Shown here piece after piece: positions 1-8,865 of a DNA stretch of 64,000 nucleotides. The stretch's first letter is position 1, and every line of letters begins with the position of its first letter. This DNA is from DASXVU01 sp963732855 (GTDB lineage: Archaea > Thermoplasmatota > Thermoplasmata > Methanomassiliicoccales > UBA472). The notes beneath the pieces were generated by a model. The model was given only the letters and a program-made list of their open reading frames with translations. It was not told the DNA's origin and made no database searches. Where the stretch lies: NCBI GenBank assembly GCA_963732855.1, contig CAVTBB010000003.1, positions 558,001-622,000 of the forward strand. The letters run 5' to 3'. Made by a program: the position numbers and the translations under genes.

Positions 1-1510
1 TCAATGCCCCCTCAAGTCCGATATAATGTATGCCCACATCTTCTTGACGTTAGCGATTTCCAGAATTCGGTTCAAGTCTTTCCCCGAGAACTCCTTGAAC
101 AAGACAAGAAGACCGAAGAAGAGTCCAAAGCTAAGGAGACCGAAGATCGCTAGGTCATACCAGTGCTCAACTCTGTGAATATAGGCATCAATCACGAAAA
201 GGACGATTCCGGTGAGGCTAGCCGCCACGACATGGATGAGGATCCTGAGCGTTCGATCCGGTCTGAGTCAATTTCCAGACCATAAATCGGACCAACACGA
301 AGGCGGCAGTTGCGGTTATCAGTCCCGCGTAGGCCGCACCCATGTATGAAAGTCCCATGAGCCTTATTCCCAATATGCTGGTTGGGACGAAAATGATCAA
401 TAGGGTAAAATTGACGATCAACGTAAACAGGGTTATCTTGAGAGTCATGTCAGTCCTGTTCGTTGCCACAAACTGAGCTAGATAGGCCGTGTTCAGCAAC
501 CCCAATACTGTAGTAATGACCAGAATCTGAAGCGGCCCTCCAGCCATAGTGAAGTTTCCTCCAAGTAGAATGGATGCTATTGCATAAGGAAAGATGAAAA
601 CCACGATGACTATTGGCAATAAGATCATCGAGATGAACCGTTCAGCATCTCTCGTGTGCAACCTGATCTGATTCAATTTCCCCTCGGTATAGAACTTGGA
701 GAATAATGGGAAAGTGATTGTGCCCACACCGGCCCCAACAGTGATAAGTATGCCCATTAATGATAGGCCGGAATTGTACAAAGCGAGATCGACGGTTGAT
801 CCGAAGAATCCGACAACTATCTTGTCTGAATTTGCCCAGATTATGCCGATTATCGAGGCGACCATCAACGGCATCGCGAATTTGAAGAATGAACGGAAAA
901 GGGTGGGTCTTCGCCACCGGATCCCAGAGCGCATGAGCATGATAATTGATGATCCGAATACTGCGGCAGAACCGACCAGGAAGGCTATGGCGAGCGAATA
1001 AACCGACATCCGGTTTAGCGCCACCAAAATGACCAGCGGGACCCTAAATAGAGGGTCCATTAGCTGTATTATTTGTGATTTGGCAGTCTCCATTTTGGCA
1101 TCGAAGGTGTATATCGCGATGCCTGCCAGGTCGAAAAAGACATAGTATCCGATGAACATCAGGAGCAGTTGTAGGGAGGTGTCGCTGAGGCCCCTTCCAA
1201 GAACGTAGGTGTAAGCCAGAACCATGCTCAACGTCACCCCAACCATCAGACCGGTCAATACGACCTTGATTGAAGCGAAGGTGCTGACACAATCCTCTAA
1301 GTCTTGTCCCTCGGAAATTCGTTTGATGTTTGCTGAATTAAAACCCAGGTCGGCAAGGCCGTTGAACGTCGCCACCAGAGCCATGCTGAAGGTGAGGCTT
1401 CCGTATACATCTGTTCCCAGATACCTTGTTATGAAAAGTAATGCAATGAAAGAGAGCGCTTGAGAAGAAAATCTCGCCAATAATATCAGTAGAGATTTCC
1501 TTGCATGCAA
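1..1510 (-). CDS. Polysaccharide flippase (Wzx/MATE-like), split by a frameshift
   Basis: Predicted multi-spanning membrane protein that would move lipid-linked glycan across the membrane. The larger frame (218-1510, 430 residues from a TTG start) begins with an amphipathic stretch and the pattern ITRYLGTDVYGSLTFS, typical of the polysaccharide biosynthesis/flippase family, then about twelve hydrophobic segments. It ends abruptly in a hydrophilic tail. A second frame (1 to about 270) continues with two more hydrophobic segments and ends NVKKMWAYI, which resembles flippase C-termini. Joining the frames at about 235-275 gives about 502 residues, a normal family length; 1510 nt is one base over a multiple of three. 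It lies downstream of the L-amino sugar genes on the same strand, fitting export of that glycan. The family is well supported; whether the break is real is not. Confidence 0.72.
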
Positions 1511-2360
1511 TTCGATTCCCCGCTAACTACTACCGTAATATTATACCTATATCGTTTCGATTGTCTGCTATCCAGACAAATAATTCAATTCTGATCTCTT
1601 AGTGGGAAGATATTCTGCATCGATTTGCTGTAAGCATTTCAACGTTCAGGTCACGGTTAGGATCGCCTCTAAAGTCAATCCAGATCCCGTGTTGAACGCA
1701 TATATCATACCAGTTCTTTTATTTTTGGCTCTGTCGCAGAACGCTGACCAGAGAAATCTAGGTCCCGATGCCGATTATTTATTCTGTTTATAACATTTAT
1801 AATAAAACAATAAAGTGTGGACCAACCTATGCCACCAGTTGTCATCAAAGTGATACGATTGTTAGTCTACAAATATCATAATTTTGACTCAGGTGTTCAA
1901 GTTTATGGGCAGACCAAGGTCGATACCAGTCTCAACTACTTTTGTAGCCCGTCGAAGCAAGGAATGTACGGTGAGGTCATGATCATCAAAGTCAGACTCG
2001 CCTTCAAAGTGATCGGGTTCCAAGTCGATAAATTCCCATACTGGCAACGTCATCGGCTCACCGAAGGCCACCAGCGAGGAGCGGGTACTCCTAACATCCT
2101 TCGTGATCCGTCAGCATTTCGATTTGACTTTCCGTGAGGCGGAAGGTCTACTGGGAATGTTAACCGACTGCTTATTGCTACTAGGGCGGAAAACGGATAG
2201 TTTATTGAAATAGTTCAATAAATGAGTCCCTTCTTATCGATTTCAATAAAGTGTCGCGGTGACAAGTTAAGGAATGTTGAATATCCTCCTTCCTCACCAA
2301 GAGATATTTTCCGGGCTATTAACCGGCACCAAAACGCGTTCAAAATCAAGAGCGGATTCA
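1511..2360. other. 850-bp gap with no convincing gene
   Basis: AT-richer intergenic stretch between the flippase and the upstream glycosyltransferase. A minus-strand frame at 1889-2107 has protein-like, acidic composition (for example WEFIDLEPDHFEGES) but has a stop directly upstream and only internal GTG or ATG codons. It could be the remnant of a gene, and I do not recognise it. A perfect 7-bp inverted repeat, TATTGAA (2203-2209) and TTCAATA (2214-2220) with a 4-nt loop, lies near the 3' end of the glycosyltransferase gene. No terminal repeats or transposase were seen. Confidence 0.4.
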
Positions 2361-3347
2361 TTACTGATTTGTGAAGCTCATGGCAGTTTTCTTTTCCGCC
2401 CTGCTCCTTTTCAACGAATTCATCGCTATCCTTGCCTTAGCGAGTGCCTTGTTATAAAGCAACGCTCCGACAAGATACTTTGTATCCTCCCTTTTCCTTG
2501 TCGCCCAGGCCATTTGGATTGCTTTCAGGTATGCCGCCCGTCTACGGTAATCCGTCTTCAATGCATACGCCGTCTTGGCTAGGTCCAGGTCGAATTTCGT
2601 TCCCTTAGAGTAGAGGTCCAAAGCCTCGATATACAGTTTATCCACCTCCGCCGCCATCTCCTTGCGGAAAACAAAGGTGCCCTGCTCTTTATGGATGCGG
2701 GAGCGAAGAACTGGTCCAGGCCCCAGCACGAAATCTGTGGTAGAATTCATCCTAAACCACATGTCGTAATCCTGGGTCGTCTTTTTCTTTTCGTCGAACC
2801 GTCCCGTACGTTCGAAGGCGGATGATGGGAAGAGAGCTGTACATCCATTCAAGAAGAACGGATCTCGCTTGCACAATGAATGGACCACCTGGCCGCACAA
2901 TAGCCCTTCATAGAATTGTTCTGGTGGGACGTCGGGAAGTCTGGAACGCGAATATACTTTAGAGTTCATGTCCATGAACCAAGTATCTCCGTATACTGCC
3001 GTCTTACCGATTGGACCGTGTGTTTCATCCTTGAGGAAAGCGAGCTGCCATTCCGTCTTCTTCTTCTCGTAGATATCGTCATGGCTCAACCAGGAGATGA
3101 ACTCTCCCTGGGCTTCTTCAATGCCAACGTTTAGCGCAGAGGCCACGCCGCCATTTTCCTTGCTGATGTAACGTACCCTCGGGACGTATGGCCTTACCGC
3201 TCTTTCTGTCTTACCCTCGTCGGTCGAACCATCGTTGACTACGATGATCTCGATATCTCTGTGAGTTTGTCCCAGGGCAGAGTCTATCGCCTCCCCGACA
3301 TAATTTGAACCGTTGTAGACTGGTATGATAATCGAAACAAATGGCAA
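2361..3347 (-). CDS. Glycosyltransferase family 2
   Basis: Predicted GT-A fold transferase using a nucleotide sugar for surface glycan assembly. The first 100 residues carry the family signatures: the nucleotide-binding strand VSIIIPVYN, NDGSTD with Asp39, and the metal-binding HDD at residues 89-91. An acceptor-side motif TQDYDMWFRM lies near residue 195. The C-terminal 100 residues are helical and basic with no membrane segment. The start is TTG, five bases after the stop of the 2-epimerase gene, so the gene is probably co-transcribed with the L-amino sugar trio. Donor and acceptor cannot be told from sequence. Confidence 0.85.
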   Translation of the reverse strand: MPFVSIIIPVYNGSNYVGEAIDSALGQTHRDIEIIVVNDGSTDEGKTERAVRPYVPRVRYISKENGGVASALNVGIEEAQGEFISWLSHDDIYEKKKTEWQLAFLKDETHGPIGKTAVYGDTWFMDMNSKVYSRSRLPDVPPEQFYEGLLCGQVVHSLCKRDPFFLNGCTALFPSSAFERTGRFDEKKKTTQDYDMWFRMNSTTDFVLGPGPVLRSRIHKEQGTFVFRKEMAAEVDKLYIEALDLYSKGTKFDLDLAKTAYALKTDYRRRAAYLKAIQMAWATRKREDTKYLVGALLYNKALAKARIAMNSLKRSRAEKKTAMSFTNQ

Positions 3348-3351
3348 GTTC

Positions 3352-4428
3352 TCAGCATCCGTACCCTAGGCAGATATGTTTGACGGATGAAGAGACATTA
3401 TCGACCAGATATTCCCTAGGGGGGGTCCATCGGCCTGATTTCTCCATGGCTATCCTTGCACAGGCGAGGATCATTTCCGGCTTGCTCCCAGCCAGTATGT
3501 TGCTTCCACACTCGACCGTTTCCGGTCTTTCCGTCACATCCCTTAATGTAACATTGGGCACATTGAATATGCAACATTCCTCTTGCACCGTACCTGAATC
3601 TGAAAGTACACAAGCAGCGTTCTTCTCTAAGCACACAAAGTCAAGCAGACCAAACGGTTCACAGGTCTTAATGCGTTTATCTAGATTCACTTCAGCCCCC
3701 ATTTTGTTCCGGGTACGAGGATGAACGCTCCAAATGAGGGGCAGATTATGTTCCTTCACTAATCGGTTTAGAGATTCGACGTAACGCGCTAGGCGTTCCG
3801 GGTCATCGACGTTCTCGGCTCGGTGTAATGTCACAAGGAAATACCTGCCGTCATCTACTCCTACCCTTTGCAATACTGTGGACGCATCGATCTTACTGCG
3901 ATAGAAGTCAAGCACTTCTTTTATCGGGTTCCCAGTAACGAAAATGCGTTGGCCCTCGATCCCTTCATGTAGTAGATTTGCGCGGCTTCTCTCCGTATAA
4001 GGCATAAGGATATCGCTGGAATGGTCGATGACCCTACGGTTGACCTCCTCGGGCACTTTATCGTCGAAACAGCGGTTACCTGCCTCCATGTGAAAAACCT
4101 TAATGCCCAGGCGTTTGGCGACGAATGCCGCGAGGCCGCTGTTCGTATCGCCTAGGATGAGAAGCCGGTCCGGTTTCTCATCTTTGATTATATCTTCAAT
4201 CCGGCTGAGGATAATGGATATCTGCCCCATGGCCGTGTTCGAACTGCTCGCGAATGCATGATCCGGAGCGCGTATGCCTAATTCCTTGAAGAATATGTCT
4301 TTAAGCCGTTCGTCTGAGTTCTGGCCAGTATGCACAAGGACATGATCGCATGCCCTATCCAGCTTTGGCACAATCTGGCTAAGGCGAATCAATTCAGGCC
4401 TGGTGCCTAGGACGGTCATTACCTTCAT
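3352..4428 (-). CDS. UDP-N-acetylglucosamine 2-epimerase family enzyme (CapG/WbvD-like)
   Basis: Non-hydrolysing sugar-nucleotide 2-epimerase, 358 residues. Family motifs are visible in order: GTRPE near the start, HTGQ, GDTNS, HMEAGNRCFD followed by PEEVNRRVIDH, and DSGTVQEEC in the C-terminal UDP-binding half. The ATG overlaps the stop of the 4,6-dehydratase gene by four bases, so the two are translationally coupled. With that dehydratase and the RmlD-like reductase, the enzyme most likely acts on a 6-deoxy-L-hexosamine nucleotide (CapG or WbvD role) and not on UDP-GlcNAc itself. A second, more WecB-like paralogue lies at 10551-11666. Confidence 0.82.
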   Translation of the reverse strand: MKVMTVLGTRPELIRLSQIVPKLDRACDHVLVHTGQNSDERLKDIFFKELGIRAPDHAFASSSNTAMGQISIILSRIEDIIKDEKPDRLLILGDTNSGLAAFVAKRLGIKVFHMEAGNRCFDDKVPEEVNRRVIDHSSDILMPYTERSRANLLHEGIEGQRIFVTGNPIKEVLDFYRSKIDASTVLQRVGVDDGRYFLVTLHRAENVDDPERLARYVESLNRLVKEHNLPLIWSVHPRTRNKMGAEVNLDKRIKTCEPFGLLDFVCLEKNAACVLSDSGTVQEECCIFNVPNVTLRDVTERPETVECGSNILAGSKPEMILACARIAMEKSGRWTPPREYLVDNVSSSVKHICLGYGC

Positions 4429-5483
4429 CTCAGAATCTCCTCCTCTTCTTTCTCTCCTTCCACTATTAGGTTGTTGATCTGCATCACCTTTTCCAGTTCC
4501 TGGCGTGTCATAAGGTTGTTCGCAGAACTGAACTCCTTTCCGTAGTAGGTCTGTCCCTTCTCTTTCTCTCTGATCTCTGGAAGGATGGATTGGATAGCCA
4601 GATATGAATCCTGCTCCAAGGTTCGGTTCGCTTCCTCATCGGATACTAGAATCTCGTGGACCTTCTCGCCCGGTCGGATTCCGGTTATGACCTTCTTTAT
4701 CTTCCTGCCTTGGATCAGGATATCTGCGATATCCGTTACCAACGCCGACTTGACCTTCGGGATATAGGTCTCGCCTGGCTTGGCGCCCTTGTAAGCGGCG
4801 AAGATGGTGTCCACGGCTTGATTCAGGCTGAGCAGGAACCGGGTCATATCCGTTGACGTGATAGTAATTGGACCTCCGGCCTTGATCTGTTCGTGAAAGA
4901 ATGGTATGACGGACCCGCGCGATGCAAGAACATTCCCATAGCGGACACAAATGAACCGTGTAGATGGGCAATCCAGGTTGGCGCATATGAACACCCTCTC
5001 CTGGATAGCCTTCGTCATGCCCATTACGTTCACGGGTTTGCATGCCTTGTCCGTAGAGATGCCGATCACGGTCTCGACCGACGGTTCGATCTCACGGATT
5101 ACTCTCACGATGTTTTCTGGGCCGCCAATGTTCGTCCTTACTGCTTCGAATGGGAAATACTCACAGGTCGGTACTTGCTTTAGCGCTGCTGCGTTGAAGA
5201 CTACATCGATGCCCTTCAATGACATGGCTATGCTGTGATAGTCCCTCACGTCTCCTATACGGAACGTGAGCAACTCTCGGAAATTGTGGTATATGATGTC
5301 ATCAGTTGCACCTTTCTTGTTCTGGTACTCCATACGAAATGCATGCTGTTTCGCCTCATCTCGAGACAAGAGCACTATCTGTTTAGGTCGCCCCATTTCG
5401 TTGGACAGAAGTCTCTTTATCAGCACTTTACCGAGAGAACCTGTCCCTCCGGTCACCAATATCCTCTTTCCCTCAAAGTTCAT
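4425..5483 (-). CDS. UDP-GlcNAc 4,6-dehydratase/5-epimerase (CapE/WbvB-like SDR)
   Basis: Extended short-chain dehydrogenase of 352 residues, predicted to start L-amino sugar synthesis by 4,6-dehydration of UDP-GlcNAc with epimerisation. The NAD(P)-binding GGTGSLG is at residues 12-18. The catalytic region reads STDKACKPVNVMGMTK, so Met replaces the usual Tyr of YxxxK. This SMK arrangement is characteristic of soluble CapD/PseB/CapE-type dehydratases. There are no membrane segments, unlike WbpM-type enzymes. Four bases separate it from the reductase upstream, and its 3' end overlaps the epimerase start. Stereochemistry of the product is inferred from the neighbours only. Confidence 0.83.
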   Translation of the reverse strand: MNFEGKRILVTGGTGSLGKVLIKRLLSNEMGRPKQIVLLSRDEAKQHAFRMEYQNKKGATDDIIYHNFRELLTFRIGDVRDYHSIAMSLKGIDVVFNAAALKQVPTCEYFPFEAVRTNIGGPENIVRVIREIEPSVETVIGISTDKACKPVNVMGMTKAIQERVFICANLDCPSTRFICVRYGNVLASRGSVIPFFHEQIKAGGPITITSTDMTRFLLSLNQAVDTIFAAYKGAKPGETYIPKVKSALVTDIADILIQGRKIKKVITGIRPGEKVHEILVSDEEANRTLEQDSYLAIQSILPEIREKEKGQTYYGKEFSSANNLMTRQELEKVMQINNLIVEGEKEEEEILR

Positions 5484-5486
5484 AAT

Positions 5487-6362
5487 TCACGCTCCATTAA
5501 TATCATCGTACATATGCCAATCTCTGGCCAGGCCTTGCGCCATTTCTTTCCAGGTCTTTGGTCGATAGTCGAATTCTTTGTTAAAGGAGCTTCCGTCCAA
5601 GCTGCGGTCGCTAATCATTTGCTTTTCCGGCTCTATTTGTACGCCCAAGTCTAATTCCTGATTTATTAATGATATCAGGTCGTGCTTTGAAATCCTCTCC
5701 GATGCCACGTGCCAAAGCCCCTCGGCCCCTTTCCTTTGGAGCAACCTGCGTATCACTTCTCCCATCTCTTTTGTGGTGAATCCAGTGAAGTACGTTTCCA
5801 TGAAGCCCTTGACCCTTTTCCCCCTCTGTAAGGCTAGCCACTCCACTAGGCCATTGTGCGTCCCGAGTTCACGGCCGATGATGCTGCTTCGGATGGTGAC
5901 CACGCCTCTACCATTAGGCTCTCCGAGTGCCTTACTTCGTCCATAAAGGTCCTCGGCGTCAGGCAAGTCGTTAGGTGTGTAATGACCCCTCCGCCCCGAA
6001 AAGACGCAATCGGTACTGAAATGGATTAAACCAATTCCCTCCTCGTTGCATAGAGCAGCAAGTTTGTGCGGGAAAAGCGAGTTGATGGAGATCGACACTA
6101 CCGGGTCATTCGCTAGCGGTGATTGTTTGACGATACCGATGCAGTTGATCACTGCATCCGGCCTTACCAGAAGGATGGCCTTTTTAACGGACGTCATTTC
6201 AAAGGCGTCCACATCCTCAATCAGTCTCTTTCTTGGCACCAGATCTTCAGGCACATCCTCTCTGAGGCAGCGGCATGTACCTAGAACATCGAATTCATCG
6301 CCAAGGCCGCGAAGCAAACTGTGGCCTAGCATTCCATAAGCACCAAGAACCAGTATGCGCAT
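5487..6362 (-). CDS. RmlD-like nucleotide-sugar 4-reductase (WbvR-like)
   Basis: Extended SDR of about 291 residues. I chose the ATG at 6362 because the Rossmann strand with GAYGMLGHS follows at once; a 41-residue upstream extension of the frame is not protein-like and covers a TATA box. Other signatures are FSTDCVFSG and YGRSK, the YxxxK catalytic pair. It resembles dTDP-4-dehydrorhamnose reductase but sits with a UDP-GlcNAc 4,6-dehydratase and a 2-epimerase, the arrangement of the wbvB/wbvR/wbvD route to UDP-L-RhaNAc and UDP-L-QuiNAc. It lacks the C-terminal cupin domain of CapF, which argues against the L-FucNAc route. It is the first gene of the minus-strand operon. Confidence 0.8.
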   Translation of the reverse strand: MRILVLGAYGMLGHSLLRGLGDEFDVLGTCRCLREDVPEDLVPRKRLIEDVDAFEMTSVKKAILLVRPDAVINCIGIVKQSPLANDPVVSISINSLFPHKLAALCNEEGIGLIHFSTDCVFSGRRGHYTPNDLPDAEDLYGRSKALGEPNGRGVVTIRSSIIGRELGTHNGLVEWLALQRGKRVKGFMETYFTGFTTKEMGEVIRRLLQRKGAEGLWHVASERISKHDLISLINQELDLGVQIEPEKQMISDRSLDGSSFNKEFDYRPKTWKEMAQGLARDWHMYDDINGA

Positions 6363-6668
6363 CTTCTTAAGTAATCTACTAGGTTGTAATAAAACATAGT
6401 CCTGAATTTTAATAACCGTCAGCTTAACGATATGGTCTTGATCATCGAAGGCCCGGATTAGAGCATCATTAGAGTATCTCACCATTCGTAATGAGAGCGC
6501 GGAATTTCAGTACTCAAGCAAATATAATGGGAACAATGCAGCCGGTAAGTTCGCTTGAGCCATAACGTTTGATGAGACTTCGTCGAGTTGAAATTCATCG
6601 TGAGAAAGTCTATCTATATTCACAACTCTGGACCGACATTAGGGTTGAGTCATTCCAATGGTGAGGGC
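6363..6668. other. Divergent intergenic region between the reductase and GT4 genes
   Basis: About 305 bp separating two divergently oriented glycan genes. Apart from the minus-strand TATA box at 6387-6395, I see only AT-rich stretches. Open frames from both sides run into it, but they lack the composition of the adjacent proteins. Confidence 0.4.
6387..6395 (-). promoter_or_regulatory. TATA box of the L-amino sugar operon
   Basis: GTTTTATTA on the minus strand is centred about 28 bp before the chosen ATG at 6362, the normal TATA-to-start-site distance in archaea. It predicts a leaderless transcript and supports the shorter start of the reductase gene. Confidence 0.45.
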
Positions 6669-7607
6669 ATGAGAATATTGCACGTGGAGAATCTAGCGGG
6701 GGTCCCAGCCATCTTGGCGAAAGCGCAGAAGGCTTCAGGGCACGAAGCAGTGGTGCTGGAAACCCATCGGAACCCATACAACTTCCCGCATGATCTGGAG
6801 CTCTATTATAGGGGGCAAGGGTTGTTCCACGACCTTAAGATGATGAAGAAGGTATCCAGGACCAGCATCGATTTTGATATTGTGCACGTGCATGGCGGGC
6901 TTAACCGAAGGAGGTTGGACGTGCTCAGCATGCACCTAATCCACAGGAAACCATTGGTCGTTAGCTACCACGGAAGCGAGACCCGCATGGGATATGGGAT
7001 GGCGTACCGCTCCCTGGTAAGCGCGAAGACCGTTTCCCGTCCAGATCTATTAAAATGGCATCTTGATGCGGACTTCATTCCTAATCCGGTCGAAATAGTA
7101 CCGAAATACCATTTTGATCTTAACCTGACTCCGAAGGTGGTCCATCTTACCCACAATCGTGCGTTCAAAGGTACAAACCTGATACTTGAGGCGATGGAAG
7201 AGCTTGCGCGAGAGGGGGTCAAATTCAAGTTCGAACTCGTTGAGGGACAGTCCAATGCGGTCGCCTTGGAGAAGATCAGTGAATGTCATGTGCTCATTGA
7301 TCAAGTGATTCCAGGAACTCCGAAGCTGCCTAGCGTAATTGGTGTCGTCTCACTCGAGGCAATGGTGCGAGGGAAAGCGGTGGTGAGCACCTTCGATCGG
7401 GAGTACAGGCCGTATTACCCAGGTTGCCCGGTCCGGACAATCGATTTTGGAAAAGCCCAATTGAAGGATGAGGTACGTAGCCTGGCAGAAGACCTCGATG
7501 GAACGATGAAAATCGGGACTCTGGGAAGGCGATACGTTTCCGAGCATCATTCACCAGAGGGAATAAGCGACAAGGTCATGAAGGTATATGAAAAGGCCCT
7601 GGTATGA
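6669..7607 (+). CDS. Glycosyltransferase, GT4-like (GT-B fold)
   Basis: About 312 residues. I prefer ATG 6669 (MRILHVENLAG) over the upstream in-frame ATG at 6588, because the N-terminal Rossmann strand of GT4 enzymes begins there. An HVHGG segment follows near residue 80. The C-terminal half holds a HLTHNRAFKGT sugar-donor strand, and GVVSLEAMVRGKAVVST corresponds to the family's E-rich donor-binding segment (GxxxLEAMA.GxPVV). No membrane segments. It is divergent from the L-amino sugar operon and faces the serine genes. Sugar specificity is unknown. Confidence 0.75.
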   Translation: MRILHVENLAGVPAILAKAQKASGHEAVVLETHRNPYNFPHDLELYYRGQGLFHDLKMMKKVSRTSIDFDIVHVHGGLNRRRLDVLSMHLIHRKPLVVSYHGSETRMGYGMAYRSLVSAKTVSRPDLLKWHLDADFIPNPVEIVPKYHFDLNLTPKVVHLTHNRAFKGTNLILEAMEELAREGVKFKFELVEGQSNAVALEKISECHVLIDQVIPGTPKLPSVIGVVSLEAMVRGKAVVSTFDREYRPYYPGCPVRTIDFGKAQLKDEVRSLAEDLDGTMKIGTLGRRYVSEHHSPEGISDKVMKVYEKALV

Positions 7608-7800
7608 ACATGACCCAGTTCTTAACCCCTAAAACGTTAATAATGCACGGTGATTATGGTGAATCGTTCAGGTCCATCAGAAATGATTGGCGGGTCTCAC
7701 AGCCGCTCAACTAGTCGCCTCCATAAGAAGTGAGATGGAGCATACGAGGGCTCAGTGAGATATTCACCACTTGGACTTCAAGATAATTGAGGTTGATTAA

Positions 7801-8865
7801 ATGGCAAGAAGGTTGTTCACGGTCGGCCCGGTAGAGGTCTTCGACGATACATTGAAAGCAATGGACAGGCACATGATCGTCCACCGCGGGAAGGACTACT
7901 CGAACCTGCAAAAAGGCATCGTCGAGAAGCTGCATAAGGTATTGGACACGGATATGCAGATATTCCTCGCACCAGCGTCCGCGACCGGGTTCCTGGAGGC
8001 GTGCGTACGCTGTGGTGTCAACCGTAAGATGTGCGGCATCTCAAACGGCTCGTTCGGTGACCGTTGGCAGGGCATCGGTACCGCGAACGGCAAGCTGGTC
8101 GACAAGATCGATGTGGAATGGGGTAAGGGCATAAAGCCCGAGCACGTCAAGGGGAAGCTGCTGAAGGACATCGAAGCGGTCACTTTCATTTCCAACGAAT
8201 CCTCGACCGGTGTCATGAACCACCCGACCGAGATATGCGACGCCATAAGGGCAGAGAGCGACGCCCTCATCTTCGTTGACGGCGTGACCTCAGTGGGCGC
8301 GGTCGACCTCAAGCTCAATAAGATGGCGGCGGACGCGCTGGTTTTCGGCTCTCAGAAGGCTTTGGCATTGCCACCCGGCCTGGCGGTCATCTGCTGCAGC
8401 GAACGCCTGATCAAGAAGGCCGCGACGGTGGAGAACAGGGGCTACTACTTCGACCTGCTGGAATACAAGAAGTTCGCGGACAAGGACCTGCCGCTGACCA
8501 CACCACCGGTCTCACTGATGTTCGGTCTCGATCACCAGTTGGACAAATGGCTGAAAGAGGGTACCTCCCATCGCTACCAGAGGCACCAGGACCTGGCCGA
8601 CGTGGCGCGTAAATGGGCAATGAAGCGGTTTGGGCTGTATGCCGAGCAAGGCTACCGTTCCAACACAATATCGGTGATCGAGAGCGGCCGCTTCGATTTC
8701 GCCACTTTCGACAAGAAGCTCAAGGAGAGGGGTTTCGAGATATCGCCTGGCTATGGTAGGGTGAAGGAGTCGTCCTTCCGCATTGGCCATATGGGTGACC
8801 TCACCGTCAATGACATGAACGACCTGGTGCATATTATGGACGAGATCATGGAGGGAATGCAATGA
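7801..8865 (+). CDS. Class V aminotransferase, probable phosphoserine or alanine-glyoxylate type
   Basis: PLP-dependent fold type I aminotransferase of 354 residues. The phosphate-binding region is near residues 60-66 (ASATGFLEA), the cofactor Asp is in FVDGVTSVGAVD, and the Schiff-base Lys is in GSQKAL (about residue 192). The C-terminus contains SSFRIGHMGD, the family's substrate Arg region. Its TGA overlaps the ATG of serA by four bases. Archaeal class V enzymes are known to serve as phosphoserine aminotransferase, and this tight coupling makes 3-phosphohydroxypyruvate the likeliest substrate. Sequence alone also fits alanine-glyoxylate or serine-pyruvate aminotransferase. Confidence 0.82.
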   Translation: MARRLFTVGPVEVFDDTLKAMDRHMIVHRGKDYSNLQKGIVEKLHKVLDTDMQIFLAPASATGFLEACVRCGVNRKMCGISNGSFGDRWQGIGTANGKLVDKIDVEWGKGIKPEHVKGKLLKDIEAVTFISNESSTGVMNHPTEICDAIRAESDALIFVDGVTSVGAVDLKLNKMAADALVFGSQKALALPPGLAVICCSERLIKKAATVENRGYYFDLLEYKKFADKDLPLTTPPVSLMFGLDHQLDKWLKEGTSHRYQRHQDLADVARKWAMKRFGLYAEQGYRSNTISVIESGRFDFATFDKKLKERGFEISPGYGRVKESSFRIGHMGDLTVNDMNDLVHIMDEIMEGMQ

